Shown here piece by piece: positions 1 through 11,059 of a DNA stretch of 64,000 nt (position 1 is its first letter; every line of letters starts with the position of its first letter). This stretch comes from Plotosus lineatus (Eukaryota > Chordata > Actinopteri > Siluriformes > Plotosidae). Location of the stretch: positions 8,218,501 through 8,282,500 of the forward strand of contig CM045751.1 of assembly GCA_024760905.1 (NCBI GenBank). Direction: 5' to 3'. A program made the position numbers and the translations under genes. The notes under the pieces were generated by a model. That model had not been told where the DNA came from. It saw nothing but the letters and a program-made list of their open reading frames with translations, and ran no database searches.

Positions 1-515
1 TATTTTTATTTTGCCTGTGTGTTTGTTTTCATTGTGGTAATGTAATTTATTATCTATTTATTTATTTATTTATCAAATCTATTCTTGGTTACAGGATATA
101 TCACTTTATTTTTGATTCTATGATTGAGTTACTTTTTTTTTTTTTTTAATTAAGATTTAAAGAAGAGGTTTCCCATCCTCAGAACTATCACTCATGTAGA
201 TATTCATGCAGGCTTTTGTAATATTATTGGTCAGTTAAATTTTCTCAAAACAGAAACAAATAAGCAATTTGATTCCAATAATAATAATAATAATAATAAT
301 GATAATAAAACTGAATAGCATTGACGTTATTATTACAAACTGGATGCCACTCTGAGAAGCTCTTTTTATACTCAGTCATGTTGCCAATGGACCACATTAG
401 TTGTAATTGGTCTTCCAGCTGTTCGTTATGAGTGCCATTAACTTTTCCAGCCTCTTATTGCTACCGGTCCCAACCTTTTTGACATTTGTTGACACCATGA
501 AATTTAAAATCAAAA
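1..515. other. clasp1 intron sequence, no recognised content
   Basis: AT-rich intron sequence upstream of the first exon seen. It contains a (TTTA)n run near 50-72, a T-tract near 133-147 and an (ATA)n run near 279-300. I see no coding text. Confidence 0.6.
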
Positions 516-517
516 TA

Positions 518-1112
518 CAGTGGTACCTCACCTTACGATAGTCTCAGCAAAATCCAGGTTACAAAAAACATTTCCCCAAATTTTTTATCTCTGCATATGA
601 AACAAGTTCTCCTTACGAAACGCGCTATTCAAACGCACCATTCAAAAATTAAAATGCACCATTCAAACAATGCACGAGTTTCTCTGCATTGACAATTTCC
701 CAACATCCCGCCCCATTGACCTCCCATTGGCTAGGAGGGATGACACAGCTCCCTCCCATTGGCTATCTCCCAACATCCCGTCCCGCTGGCCTCCCATTGG
801 CTAGGAGGGATGATGCAGCTCCCTTGAGCAGTTTCATGGAGTTTTTCGAGTGTTCTCATTGCAACTTTATTTTTTGGCTCAGGCTTTTAACCTTGCATAA
901 ACATTTGTAAGATTATAACTCTGCCAAGAAAATATGGTCAACACGAAGTAAGTACCTTAAAAGAGGTATGCTTTTATAATTTTTAAAGGGTAGTATTGGG
1001 GGCCTTGGTACGAATCGTGCGTTTTATATGTAAAATGCGGTCCTACTTACGAAAAATCCAGTTCTGAAAAAGGCTCTGGAACAGATTAATTTCGTAAGGT
1101 GAGGTACCGCTG
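518..1112. mobile_element. M2 Tigger/pogo-like MITE
   Basis: The ends are inverted: CAGTGGTACCTCACCTTACG at the left and CGTAAGGTGAGGTACCGCTG at the right, flanked by TA on both sides (516-517 and 1113-1114). TA duplication with CAG...CTG ends is typical of pogo/Tigger elements. The interior repeats a motif reading 'tcccattggctaggagggatga' in several variants. No transposase remains in this copy. It lies in a clasp1 intron. Other copies start near 19735, 34165, 46611 and 56185. Confidence 0.8.
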
Positions 1113-1882
1113 TATTTTTCCCTTGTAATGATACATTTTCTAAGTTCAAACTTTTGACCTGCCATCTATATGTTCTATTTGGAAAAAATATTGAAATTTG
1201 GCACTTCCACATCATTGCATTCAGTTTTATTTACAATTTTGTAGTGTCCCATCTTTTTTGGAATCTGGTTTGTAAAATGTCATTGTGAATTTAAACTCTT
1301 TTTGTAATTTACTTGACTTTTCTGTTGAATGTGGCACAATCTCAGCCTGAATACAAACCTCTACTTTAAAACTAGAGTTGTTATATTCATTGTAGAAAAT
1401 ACTATACTGACTGTAGCAAATAAACATTTCTACATTTTCATGGTTTGGACTTTTTAATTTGTATAAGTGTACAATTTTATATTGCATGTATAAAGCATTG
1501 TGCTTAATTGTGCATTTTTGTGTAATGGTCATTTCTTTGTTATATTTATTTGATTTAAGGGGCCGTTTTAGAGTAATAATTATCAAATTTTATAGAGAAA
1601 ATATAATTTTATTCTGAAAAAGTAATTTTCAAAGTACAGTCATTCAGTTAATTTAGCAAATTAAATTAAATGCTTAATTCTGTGTGACCGTAGTCTGAAA
1701 ATATCTTCTCAAGTTTTTGCAAAAATGAGGTTGTGTCCAGCCGAGGCTTGTTTTTGTTGATTTATGTCATATGTAAGTGATCATAGTCTGTGTTTTATTC
1801 TCACCTCTTCAGTTACAGCTTGTTGTTGACGTATGAGTGAGCGTAATTTCTGCTTCTTCTCTTTATTTCTTCTCTTTCTCAG
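1113..1882. other. clasp1 intron, no recognised content
   Basis: Plain AT-rich intron up to the acceptor at 1881-1882, preceded by a good pyrimidine tract (ttcttctctttctcag). ORFs here have no recognisable protein text. Confidence 0.6.
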
Positions 1883-1986
1883 ATCGTTTTGGTCTGATCC
1901 ATCAGGCGAGGATCTCTGCCTCGGTCAATGCCATGCGCATCCTTAACACAGGCATGGAAGTGGAGGCAGCAGTGGCTGATGCTCTG
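1883..1986 (+). CDS. clasp1: clasp1 exon, end of the Ser/Arg-rich linker
   Basis: The exon lies between acceptor ...tctcag and donor gtgaga. It starts with the last two bases of a split Asp codon and ends on a whole codon. The product reads DRFGLIHQARISASVNAMRI and finishes EAAVADAL, matching the conserved stretch just before TOG3 in vertebrate CLASP proteins. This linker connects the EB-binding region to TOG3. It is the first exon visible; the rest of the N-terminus lies before the window. Confidence 0.93.
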
Positions 1987-2126
1987 GTGAGACTGCTTTT
2001 CTCCCATGACCGTGTAATACATGACAGATCTTTCACGGTTAACATCGGAAGTGCGTAGAAATTATAAGATGAAATCCTGACCTTTTATTTTCTTTGCTTT
2101 TCTCTCTCTGTCTTAAATCTCATCAG

Positions 2127-2150
2127 CTATTAGGAGACTCCAGGAATCAG
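2127..2150 (+). CDS. clasp1: clasp1 24-nt microexon (LLGDSRNQ)
   Basis: Only 24 bases, phase 0 on both sides, between acceptor catcag and donor gtttgg. It encodes LLGDSRNQ. Vertebrate CLASP isoforms differ by an 8-residue insert of this kind (LLGDSRSK-like) between ...AVADAL and the KKPVRRRYE segment, so this is most likely an alternative microexon. Including or skipping it keeps the frame. The donor is weak, which fits regulated use. Confidence 0.8.
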
Positions 2151-2295
2151 GTTTGGATTTTTTTAAATTGACATAATCTGTATCTTCTGTTCATCTTCAT
2201 CATCTTTACAGTTCACTTGTGCAGAGACATTCCAAACAAAAGTCACCAGAAGTAGTATCTTATGAAGAGCGTTCAATAACCCTGGGTTTACACTT

Positions 2296-2383
2296 GGGGG
2301 GGGGGTCAATCCTACTTTGCGGAAATTCGGCGGTTGCGGGTGGGTCTCGGTCCCCATTAACCGCAAAAAGTGAAGGATCCCTG
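2296..2383. mobile_element. M1 element fragment
   Basis: Only one end is present: 'cctactttgcgg' to 'gtgaaggatccctg', followed by TA. The G-run, the tttgcgg stretch and the gatccctgta terminus match the full M1 copies elsewhere in the window. It lies in the intron between the 24-nt microexon and the exon at 4527. Confidence 0.65.
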
Positions 2384-3868
2384 TAATTATGTGACGCCAG
2401 TTGTGATAGAAAGAGGGAATCATAATAAACCACAGTAGAGCTCAGCGGAGCTGAACAAACCACGATGTGCCATCACATGAGGTCTTGATGAACTTGGAAG
2501 CAAGATTCCTTCAAGTTTTATCTCTTGGATGCATCCTGCCTCCATTTTATAACCAAATCATATGCTCATAAATTATGGAGCGCTATATTTTTCTGAATTG
2601 TGGACATTGCTCCATCGTGGAAAGCCAGGGTTATGAATAAAATGTGACCTCGTGTTGTTAGAGGAATGTAATCAATACTGCAGTGTTTCCATTAGTTTTT
2701 CTTTGCCGTATTCCAACTCCCCACCCCAACCCGGATTCTCAGGTGTTTCTCTTCTCTTAACCAACAGCAATTTTCCAAGAATTGTTTTTAGATGTGAAAG
2801 CATGCTGCATGCTTTTTATTTTTTTAAAGTTATAATAAACCTCAGGGAAAGATGGTAGCTTGAGTTATCAGTTATACTGGGAAAATTTCCTCAAAAAGAT
2901 AAAAACTGCTATTTCTGAAAAACCACGAATCACAGTAAGCGCTTTATTTAGACTTTTTTATTTTTTATTTTTATTTTATCCAATAAAAGGCTTGAGTGAC
3001 TGAAATTGGACACTCTTTCCTTTATTGTGTCTTCATTGAAAACTTTGCCTTATCAGTATTTTAAGTACTGTATTTTGATAACTTTATCAAAGAAAACCAG
3101 TGGTTTTTAAATCCTGACATTTAGATGATGTTGAGCATCTGGACTATGATTTTCTGTGAATTTGTTCTTCAGGCTGACTCACATGTAAGCGATATAGTCG
3201 CAAAATTGTGCAAGACCAGTTTTGGTTTCTGTTGGCCAAAAATACCGCCATTATGCACAAAATATCATTTTTCTCAGAATCGCTGGCTTGATTGGCCGTA
3301 TTTTGAGGGTTTTCTACATTTAAAAGGAGCAAGATTCCCATGATGTGTGTATCATTTTATTTATTTATTTATTTATTTTTTTTGTAAAAAGGGGCAGATT
3401 TACATGACGTGTGTGCAAAACAAGGTCACATACGCCGTCTGAAAATGAGTGGAAAAAAACCCCTGACAGACTCCTTCTGAAACCTTTCGCTCGTTTTTTG
3501 AGTCGTTCTGATTTCACAACAAACATTACACAGACAAAGGATTTCTCCAAGACCAGAAATACACATTATTTACTTTGAATTCAACCAACTATTTTCAAAA
3601 ATATTGATATTTCAGTTTGAATTTATCCAGTTCCCTTCAAAATAAAATTTGCTTGTAGTTTTGGACAGGATCGCTTACGGTGTGGGCCAGGTTTTACTCT
3701 TAAAATGATAACATATCAATTCTGTATCCTGCATGACTCCAGAATTCATCTGTACCAACACATTCTGACAAATCAAAATATAATATCTTCAAAATTGTGT
3801 GTTGTTCTTGGTTTATTTAGTAGACAGTGGTACACTTAGAGCCACTGTAGTAGATAATTAATCAATAC
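2384..3868. other. clasp1 intron, no recognised content
   Basis: AT-rich intron with (TTTA)n near 3357-3377. The short ORFs on both strands do not resemble any family I know. Confidence 0.6.
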
Positions 3869-3879
3869 GTTCTGATTGG

Positions 3880-4248
3880 GGCGGTACGGTGGCGTAGTGG
3901 TTAGCACACCCACCTCATAGCATGAAGGTCCTGGGTTCGATTTCCAGCTCGAGTGTTTCCGTGTGGAGTTTGCATGTTCTCCCCATGCTTGTGTGGGTTT
4001 CCTCCAGGTACTCCGGTTTCCTCCCACAGTCCAAAAACATGCACATGAGGCTGATTGGACGTTCCAAATCACTCCGAGGTCTGAGTGTGAGTATGAATAG
4101 TTGTGCGAGTGTTGGCTCTGTGATGACCTGACAAGCTGTCCAGGGTGTACCCTGCCTGCCACTCGCCCAGAGTTGGCTGAGATGGTCGTCAGCCTCCCCC
4201 GAGACACTAATTCGGATTAAGCGGTTCAAAAAAAAAAAGAATGATGAC
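3880..4248 (+). mobile_element. S2 tRNA-derived SINE
   Basis: The head has a pol III A box (TGGCGTAGTGGTTAGC) and a B box (GGGTTCGATTTCC). The body then reads 'gtggagtttgcatgttctcc...cctcccacagtcc', and the 3' tail 'ctgtccagggtgtaccctgc ... ggattaagcggttc' ends in an A-rich run. It is flanked by an imperfect duplication (gttctgattgg at 3869, attctcattgg at 4249). Pol III promoter boxes plus a LINE-like tail identify a SINE rather than a tRNA gene. Confidence 0.8.
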
Positions 4249-4526
4249 ATTCTCATTGGTCAGATTTGAGAACTCAAAAACTCTGTGGTATAATTTCATG
4301 TAGTTTTGAGTTTGCATGTTTATGTGACCTGTTGCAGAGTGAAAACTTTCACAGATACACTTAATGAATGCTTTCTCTAACTTCTTGCATGACCTTTACC
4401 TCGTACATCAGCATCTCATCCTCCGAAAAGCAGCAGCATTCATTCTGCTGCATTAATACCAATACTAAATGACAAGCAGCATTATTATACATTTAGCTGT
4501 GCTTTGTTTGTTTATTTTGTCATTAG

Positions 4527-4771
4527 CGGAGGCCCATACGACGTTGGTACGAGTCTCCTGGCATGTACTCGGATGATGATGCCAATAGTGATGCCTCTAG
4601 CGCCTGTTCAGAACTTTCCTATAGCTCGCGTAATGGAGGAGTGCCACACTACATGCGTCAGACAGAGGACGTCGCAGAGATACTAAACCACTGTGCCAGT
4701 TCCAACTGGTCTGAGAGGAAAGAAGGCCTGTTGGGTCTCCAGAACCTTCTGAAGAGCCAAAGAACCCTCAG
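4527..4771 (+). CDS. clasp1: clasp1 exon, start of TOG3
   Basis: Acceptor cattag, donor gtgggt. It encodes RRPIRRWYESPGMYSDDDAN, then HYMRQTEDVAEILNHCASSN and WSERKEGLLGLQNLLKSQRT, ending two bases into a Ser codon (AG + C from the next exon). The DDDANSDASS acidic/Ser block and the first HEAT helices of TOG3 are near-identical to vertebrate CLASP1. The exon works with or without the preceding 24-nt microexon. Confidence 0.95.
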
Positions 4772-4801
4772 GTGGGTTTAGCTTAAAAAAGGAACAGCTT
4801 T

Positions 4802-4820
4802 GGGGGGGGGGGGGGGGGGG
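4802..4820. repeat. poly-G tract
   Basis: An uninterrupted run of G in the intron 30 bases after the exon donor. It could form a G-quadruplex in DNA or pre-mRNA near the splice site, or be hard to sequence accurately. Confidence 0.7.
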
Positions 4821-4910
4821 ATGTTGTGTTTTATTGAAGCAGCGACATTCAATGTTTCTCCAAGCCACTAAAATAATGACATAATTTTTAAACTTTATTA
4901 CATCCACATA

Positions 4911-5183
4911 CCGGCGGTGGTGGCCTGGTGGTAAAGGTGCTGGATCACTGATCCTAAGGTTGGTGGTTCAAGCCCCAGTGCAAGCCGGCCATGTCTCTCA
5001 CTGTCTATGGTGAGAGGCTGTAAGAGAACCATTGCTGACTTTTTCGACATGAGTAGCTGCCCTGCGATGGCCTGGCGAGCTGTCCAGGGTGTGCTCTGCC
5101 CTCGCCCAGAGTAGGCTGGGATATGCGCTAGCCTCCCTGTGACCCTAATTAGGATAAAGCGGTTCCAGAAAATGAATGAATGA
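4911..5183 (+). mobile_element. S1 tRNA-derived SINE (S1a tail)
   Basis: tRNA-like head 'ggtggcctggtggtaaagg' (A box) with 'ggtggttcaagcccc' (B box). The body carries 'tctctcactgtctatgg', and the tail 'aattaggataaagcggttcc' ends in (GAAT)n. A target duplication attacatccacata / attacatccgcatta (4897-4910 and 5184-5197) supports a real retroposition. Confidence 0.82.
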
Positions 5184-5430
5184 ATTACATCCGCATTACA
5201 GTAAAAATATAAATGCATCCATTACATTCATGGCTTTTATAATACGGACATTATAGTTTTGTGCTTTATTAACTAAAAAAAGCAAATTCAAACATCTCAT
5301 TTATAGTTTTTATTAAATGGTGTGACTTTAATTTCCAAAATGAAAACATTGTATTGTGAAATAAAATAATTCTGCATAAAATTATCATAATTAAAATATT
5401 AAAATAATTCTAATGATCCAAAATTAAATA

Positions 5431-6357
5431 CAGTGATATCTTGACTTACGCGTGTTCCTTATAACGAATTTTCCATGATATGAACTTCGATCCCAACAAA
5501 AATCTGCCCCATCCAACGAGCAAAATTTTGATTTACGAGCTCTGCTGAGGAAATGGCTTTTCCAGGCCAATTAGCCACATATTCTTTCGCGTGTAATCAT
5601 CTGTACTCCTAGAATGCCATGTGCAGTGCTTCTCAATTATTTTCTGACGCCCCCTCTAGGAAGAAATAAACACATTTCACACCCCTCCGCCCCCAGCGCC
5701 CTGCACGTGACTATAAATAGTGTTTAATGCACTTCATATCGTTTGCTTGATGCTTTTTCCCTACACCATAGCGCGACAATGAGAGCTCCACTGCCATCTA
5801 CTGTAGTGGATGCGCAATTACACTTAATTCTCGTACCGTATGGCAAAAAGCGTGTTCCCCAGGATCACACGCGCCTCCCCCGGAATCACACTGCATCCCC
5901 CACTATTTGAGAAGCACTGGCCCTGTGGGAGCTCACCACGAGCCTTTCCTTGCTGTCATTCGTAATGTGCACACACACAAAATTCTCCTCCTCTGTTACG
6001 CACCACCTCCTGCCTGCCCACGTGACATCTTCACCACAGTCGATGATCAGAAGGGTTAGTTGACTTATTGTTTATTCTTGTTTTATTATTATTATTTATT
6101 ATTAATTATTATTAATTTTAAAGTACATGTATTATTATTATGAAAGATTTGTTGTATTTACATGTTTAACTTTAATATATGAGGTCAAATATACATTTGT
6201 GGCAGGTTATGAGTTTGGGAGGGGGTTGGAACGGATTAATTGGTTTTTCTGTTATTTCTCATGGGAATAATTGTTTCCTCTCACAAACTTTTTGGCTTAC
6301 AAGCTCGCCCTCAGAACAGATTAAATTCATTCGACAAGATACCACTGTACTTTAATT
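5431..6357. mobile_element. M5 Tigger/pogo-like MITE
   Basis: Begins CAGTGATATCTTGACTTACG and ends ...CGACAAGATACCACTG, flanked by TA on both sides. About 927 bp. No transposase reading frame is apparent. A truncated relative lies at 7852. It sits in the intron upstream of the exon at 6625. Confidence 0.7.
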
Positions 6358-6624
6358 CCAAAATTAAATAAGTGCTTATTAACCTTATTTATGGGTTCTA
6401 ATGTAAACAAATTTCAGCCGTAAACAAAATCTTTAATACAGTAAACATAGAGTTGTGGTGTGCATCTACTACTAGGCATTTTATAAAATCCTAAACACTA
6501 TAACAAGATCCCACTGTTGAACATTGTTGTTTTCAAAGCTAAAATTTATTGATTTCTAAACCAGAAACTGTAGTGAATTGTGATTCTTCTTCATATTACT
6601 TGTTTTTTTTCCTTCTTTTTCCAG

Positions 6625-6688
6625 CCGTGTGGAGCTCAAGCGTCTGTGTGAGATTTTCACAAGGATGTTCGCTGACCCTCACAGCAAG
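6625..6688 (+). CDS. clasp1: clasp1 exon, TOG3
   Basis: Acceptor ttttccag, donor gtgagc. The first base completes a Ser codon; then 21 codons read RVELKRLCEIFTRMFADPHS and K. This is an exact match to the conserved CLASP TOG3 text, which normally continues with R-VFSMFLETL. Confidence 0.95.
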
Positions 6689-6835
6689 GTGAGCCGCCAA
6701 AATCATCATCTGATCAACAAGCAGATAAAATATATTCATCTCCTGTAATGATATGTAGCGTCATTTGATATTAAATTCCGATATTTTCTTTTATTTTGTT
6801 GCATGTCCTTGACTTGGTGGGGTTTACTGAACCAG

Positions 6836-6838
6836 AGA
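6836..6838 (+). CDS. clasp1: clasp1 3-nt microexon (AGA, Arg), inferred
   Basis: The conserved protein reads ...DPHSK-R-VFSMF, but the exon ending at 6688 stops at K and the exon at 9206 starts at V. Between them, 'ttactgaaccag|AGA|gtaagt' offers a branch-point-like ttactga, an AG acceptor, exactly one Arg codon and a consensus GTAAGT donor. The frame is phase 0 on both sides. If it is not used, the protein simply lacks this Arg. Splice evidence is strong for so small an exon, but only RNA can prove it. Confidence 0.7.
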
Positions 6839-7412
6839 GTAAGTACATTCTTTTTTTATACCCTGTAAATATTTACAATTTCTAAAATAAAAAAAAAAAA
6901 AAAAGCCTGATTTTTTTTTTATTTCTGTACGACTTACCTTCCTGAATAAGCAATAAGTTTTAAAACCATATTTATTTATTTATTTATTTTGTACCATGCC
7001 TGGCTTTCAACGCCCTCTCATGGCAGCTATTGTAAGTGCATCATGTACATCTGTACACATGTATTTGGAGGTCAACCGCGATTTCAAGTTCAGCTATCTA
7101 CTCAGTGTATGTGTGTACAATACAAACGTCTGGCAGGCGTGACTATCGGAAGTGATACTATCGACATGTGTGACAGAACTGGTCAATGGGTCTGTTTTAT
7201 TTATTTATTTTTTCCTCCATTATTGAAAATCGAGCCTCCAGATTTGATTCTTTATGCGGACACTCTCTATCACTTCCTTGGAGTCCAGTCACTTTTAAAC
7301 CCACCCTCAGGGGCGAGGTGAAAGAGGAGGTCTATGAAAGTATTTTTAAGGCAGCCTACTCTTTGAATGCTGTGGAAAATGTGACAGTATGTGGGACTGG
7401 TGTGTTTAAAGC
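6839..7412. other. clasp1 intron, no recognised content
   Basis: Intron after the candidate 3-nt exon. It holds A- and T-runs near 6889-6920 and (TTTA)n near 6970-6990 and 7198-7210. No coding text is recognised. Confidence 0.55.
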
Positions 7413-7429
7413 AGTAGTTCTAATAGAAC

Positions 7430-7714
7430 CTTCCTTCATTCCTTTTGGCTTTTTCCTTTTCTCGGGAGTCGCCACAGCGAATCATCCGATTTGCACATTT
7501 GATTTGGCAGAGGTTTTTACGTCGGATGCCCTTCCTGTCACAACCCTTTAACAAGGGACAGAAACACGCTGACAGTTTTGCAGCTACTCTTTACGAAAGT
7601 CAGCAATGGTTCTTTTACATGCCTCTCACCATAGACAGTGAGAGACATGGCCTGCCTTTGATAACCTATTGCGCCCTATCCACTGCGCCCTATCCACTAG
7701 ACCACCACTGCCCC
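7430..7714 (-). mobile_element. S1 SINE, minus orientation (S1b tail)
   Basis: The tRNA-like head lies at the right end (its reverse complement reads 'ggcagtggtggtctagtgga'). The tail at the left includes 'gagtcgccacagcgaatcat' and 'gtcggatgcccttcctgtca'. The flanking duplication is agtagttctaatagaac (7413-7429) / agtagtttcaatagaac (7715-7731). This tail differs from the S1a tail on otherwise matching copies. Confidence 0.8.
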
Positions 7715-7851
7715 AGTAGTTTCAATAGAACATCATATGAAAAATATCACATGTACAGAATCAGCTCAGGATGGACAATTCAAATGATTAAATATTTAAA
7801 TCAAAGCACTAGCTCAGACTTCGTGAAGGATGCAAGAAAGGATAATATATA

Positions 7852-7995
7852 CAGTGTTACCTTGACTCATGAGTGTCCCTAATAATAAATTTTCCATGAT
7901 ACGAGCTTCAATCCCACCGAAAAATTTGCCCCATCCAACGAGCAATTTTTTGACTTACGAGCTCTGCTGGGGCAGTAGCTTTTTCTGGGCTGATT
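7852..7995. mobile_element. M5 element fragment
   Basis: Matches the left part of the M5 copy at 5431: 'ccatccaacgagcaatttttt', 'acttacgagctctgctg'. It starts CAGTGTTACCTTGACTC after TA and has no right end. Confidence 0.6.
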
Positions 7996-8120
7996 AGAGT
8001 GGATGGGCACTGATTAAAATGTTACCAGCGGAGTGGAACGGTAAGTGCTTATTAGCATCGAGGTGAAAAAAACATGAATAATAACAGAATAATAAAAGAG
8101 TTTTACTGGGATTTGTGTTA

Positions 8121-8152
<32 letters not shown>

Positions 8153-8155
<3 letters not shown>

Positions 8156-8933
8156 TAAAACCTCCACTGATGACCGCTTAAGCTCACGAACTTTTCGCCT
8201 CAAGAACAATTTGTGAGCATATAGTCTCTGCTGACGAACTAGTTTTTGGCGGACGAATCAAACCACGCGGTCGAACAGCGCCACGGTGGCGGCCACGAGA
8301 AGCTGACGCATGCTCATGGCGTCACAGTTCGTCACCCCCTTTCTTTGAATGCGGAAGTGGTTTGTGTTTGCTAGACATTTTGGACCATATTGAGTGTACT
8401 TTTGCTATTATGGGACCGAAAAAGACCCACCACAGGCGGAGATCATTGAAAAACACGAACGAGGTGTGCGTTTGTGTGACTCAGCGTCCCAGTACCAGTA
8501 CACTAAGTCTACCATTGCTCCCATCCTTAAGAACAAGGAAGCTATTAAGGGTGCGTGTGTGGCTATGCGTGTTTCCAAACAGTAGGCGTTTCCAAACACT
8601 CCTTCCAAACAGTAAGTCCCTCCCTCCCTCCTCCTCCCACTCCATTCCATCAAGCCATCAACTGCCATCACAAAGGTAAATAAAACGACTTTATTATACA
8701 GTACAGTTTATTTCTTTAATTACAATACAATAGAACATTTATTATACATAAAATAAGGTATATTTTTGTGTAGTTTTAAGGCTTATTTAGTAGAAAATTA
8801 TGTTTTATGGGGACCTGGGAACGGATTATTCTCATTTTAATGGTTTCTTATGGGAAATAAATGTTCGGAAGACAAACTTTTCGCCTTACACACACTTTCT
8901 GGGAACCAATTATGTTCGTGAGCTGAGGTATCA

Positions 8934-8935
<2 letters not shown>
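8153..8935 (+). mobile_element. M4 Tigger-like element with transposase N-terminus remnant
   Basis: 783 bp, set within (TA)n tracts on both sides. Ends: CAGTAAAACCTCC... and ...GAGGTATCACTG. Inside, an ATG at 8410 opens MGPKKT, after which one missing C breaks the frame. The next frame continues PPQAEIIEKHERGVRLCDSA and STIAPILKNKEAIKG, the CENP-B-type helix-turn-helix that opens Tigger/pogo transposases. The catalytic DDE domain is absent, so the copy is non-autonomous. A near-identical copy lies inverted at 62630-63418. Confidence 0.85.

Positions 8936-8984
<49 letters not shown>
8936..8984. repeat. (TA)n microsatellite
   Basis: A long alternating TA tract directly abutting the right end of the M4 copy. 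It is the likely TA-rich insertion target. Confidence 0.85.
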
Positions 8985-8988
<4 letters not shown>

Positions 8989-9205
8989 TGACCCTTTCTT
9001 GTATTCTTGCTCAGTTCTGTTGTTAAAAAAGAAACAATATAAAGACATAATATCTGTGCTGAAAATGACACGCCTCCCTGTCTCCTGTCTTGGGTTTTAT
9101 TAGATCGAAAGAAAGACGGGGAATAATGTACACTGGCCTTACTTGCTCATTAATTTCGGTAATATCGGACTCTGTCATGAATGTTTGTCATATTTATGCT
9201 CTCAG

Positions 9206-9369
9206 GTGTTCAGCATGTTCCTGGAAACACTAGTAGATTTTATCGTGCTGCACAGGGAGGATCTGCAGGACTGGCTCTTTGTACTCCTCACACAGCTGTT
9301 AAAGAAGATGGGTGCCGATCTGCTGGGCTCAGTGCAGGCCAAAGTGCAGAGAGCGCTTGATGTCACCAG
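9206..9369 (+). CDS. clasp1: clasp1 exon, TOG3
   Basis: Acceptor gctctcag, donor gtttga. It encodes VFSMFLETLVDFIVLHREDL, then QDWLFVLLTQLLKKMGADLL and GSVQAKVQRALDVT, ending two bases into an Arg codon. The text is strongly conserved TOG3 sequence. The donor (CAG|gtttga) is weaker than consensus. Confidence 0.95.
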
Positions 9370-9484
9370 GTTTGAACTCTGTTGGAAATTGTTGAAATAA
9401 AATAAAAGAGAGAATTCTTTTGCTAATTTTACTTTTTTCTGTATGTTACAATCTTTGTCTTTTTCCCCTCGTTTTATTTTCCAG

Positions 9485-9563
9485 GGATTCTTTTCCATAT
9501 GATCAGCAGTTCAACATCTTAATGCGCTTCATTGTCGATCAGACACAAACTCCAAACCTCAAG
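9485..9563 (+). CDS. clasp1: clasp1 exon, TOG3
   Basis: Acceptor ttttccag, donor gttggt. One base completes the Arg codon; then 26 codons encode DSFPYDQQFNILMRFIVDQT and QTPNLK. It is separated from the previous exon by a very short intron (115 bp). Confidence 0.95.
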
Positions 9564-10844
9564 GTTGGTGGATCTAATTTAAAGTGAAACCCAGAATTAT
9601 ATAAAACGGATCATTTCAGTTGTAAAATTTGATTGGCTGATCAGTTTTTTGTTTTTGTTTGTTTTAATCTGCTTCAGAATCCTTGGTATAGAAATACTCA
9701 TGAGCATAACACAGTTATTACCTTTTGTGTGAGCTGCACAGACGATAGTGTGATGGCACAGTTTTTTGTTCTGTAGAAAATTGTGTCTGTGTTTGTCTGT
9801 CCTCATTCCACGGCTGCCTGTCTGGTCCTAGAAAGTTATTACCTTTGGTCTGAGCTATGTATTGCTCACTGCTCACGTTATTATTACTAGAAGTTTTAGT
9901 TTTTACGAAAATTGTACGAAATTTTTAATGTATGTTGCATTTAAAGAAAAGGAATTTTCTGATAGGTTTGGATCGAATTGGATAAAGAATTCAAACTTCT
10001 AACTAAGTTAGACAGAGAATGCACGCGTCCGAGTACCGAGAACACACGAAAGGTTATAAGTGTGTGAACGCGTGTGTTTGATCCGCCAGTCATTACTTCT
10101 GCCAAGAAGGTTTTAACTCTGGTGTGTGTGTGAGTGTGTGCGAGTGTGAGTGTGTGTTGCTTAGCAGGATTACACAAAAAGCTATTTGTGGATTTTGAAG
10201 AAAATGTCCATCAGAGATGTAAATTTGGACATGGTCTCCATTAGATTTCGTAGATGATCTGGGTCATATTGTGGATTCAGTATTATTTTTGAAAGGATTC
10301 TTTAATATTGTGAAATAATTTCATTTTTGGAAATGCCAGCAGGGTGCAGTGTATTTTCTGGTTTTTTTTTTTTTGGTTTTTTTTTTCCAAGCTTGGTGCA
10401 TGTTTACACTCTAAATTATATTCTGGAATTCTTCATTACTGCACCATCCTATTATCTGCAGGTTGATCTATTATAGCACATTAAAATGGCAACAAAAGTT
10501 TTTATTGTGAACAATATTAGTAACTTCGAGTAGTTTCTTGATTTATTCAACATTTAATAATACTTCCTTGTGCACTAGTAAAACATCAGCTGATGTGATG
10601 ATGCAGCTTTATATTAGGCAAATTATTATTAATGTTTTCCAGTGAATTTTATTGCCATATCTGACCTATTGGGCTCGTATAAGGATATATTGACCGAGTC
10701 TGCTCAATAATCTACAATAACTATACACAGTACTCCTTTTGGAAAAGAGAAGACAGAATAAAGGAATATGTTCACAAAATGAAAGTGTGTGTGTGTGTGT
10801 GTATTTATATATTGTTGCTTATCCAGATTGTCTCTGTGGTATAG
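9564..10844. other. clasp1 intron, no recognised content
   Basis: AT-rich intron with (TG)n near 10119-10155 and 10786-10802 and T-runs near 10362-10387. No coding text or clear transposon is seen. Confidence 0.6.
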
Positions 10845-10988
10845 GTGAAGGTGGCCATTCTGAAGTACATAGAGTCTCTGGCCAGGCAAATGGATCCCAC
10901 TGACTTTGTGAACTCCAGTGAGACACGGCTGGCTGTTTCCCGCATCATCACGTGGACCACAGAACCCAAGAGCTCGGATGTTAGAAAG
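10845..10988 (+). CDS. clasp1: clasp1 exon, TOG3
   Basis: Acceptor ggtatag, donor gtaagg, phase 0 to 0, 48 codons. It encodes VKVAILKYIESLARQMDPTD, then FVNSSETRLAVSRIITWTTE and PKSSDVRK. Near-identical to vertebrate CLASP1; two HEAT helices of TOG3. Confidence 0.96.
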
Positions 10989-11023
10989 GTAAGGGTTTTT
11001 CCTTCATTGCTTAGAAAACACCC

Positions 11024-11059
<36 letters not shown>

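Noticed and set aside
8362..8679. 105-residue ORF starting MGPKKT-like as a host gene
   Set aside because: It is the frameshifted N-terminus of the M4 Tigger transposase inside a MITE with clear ends.
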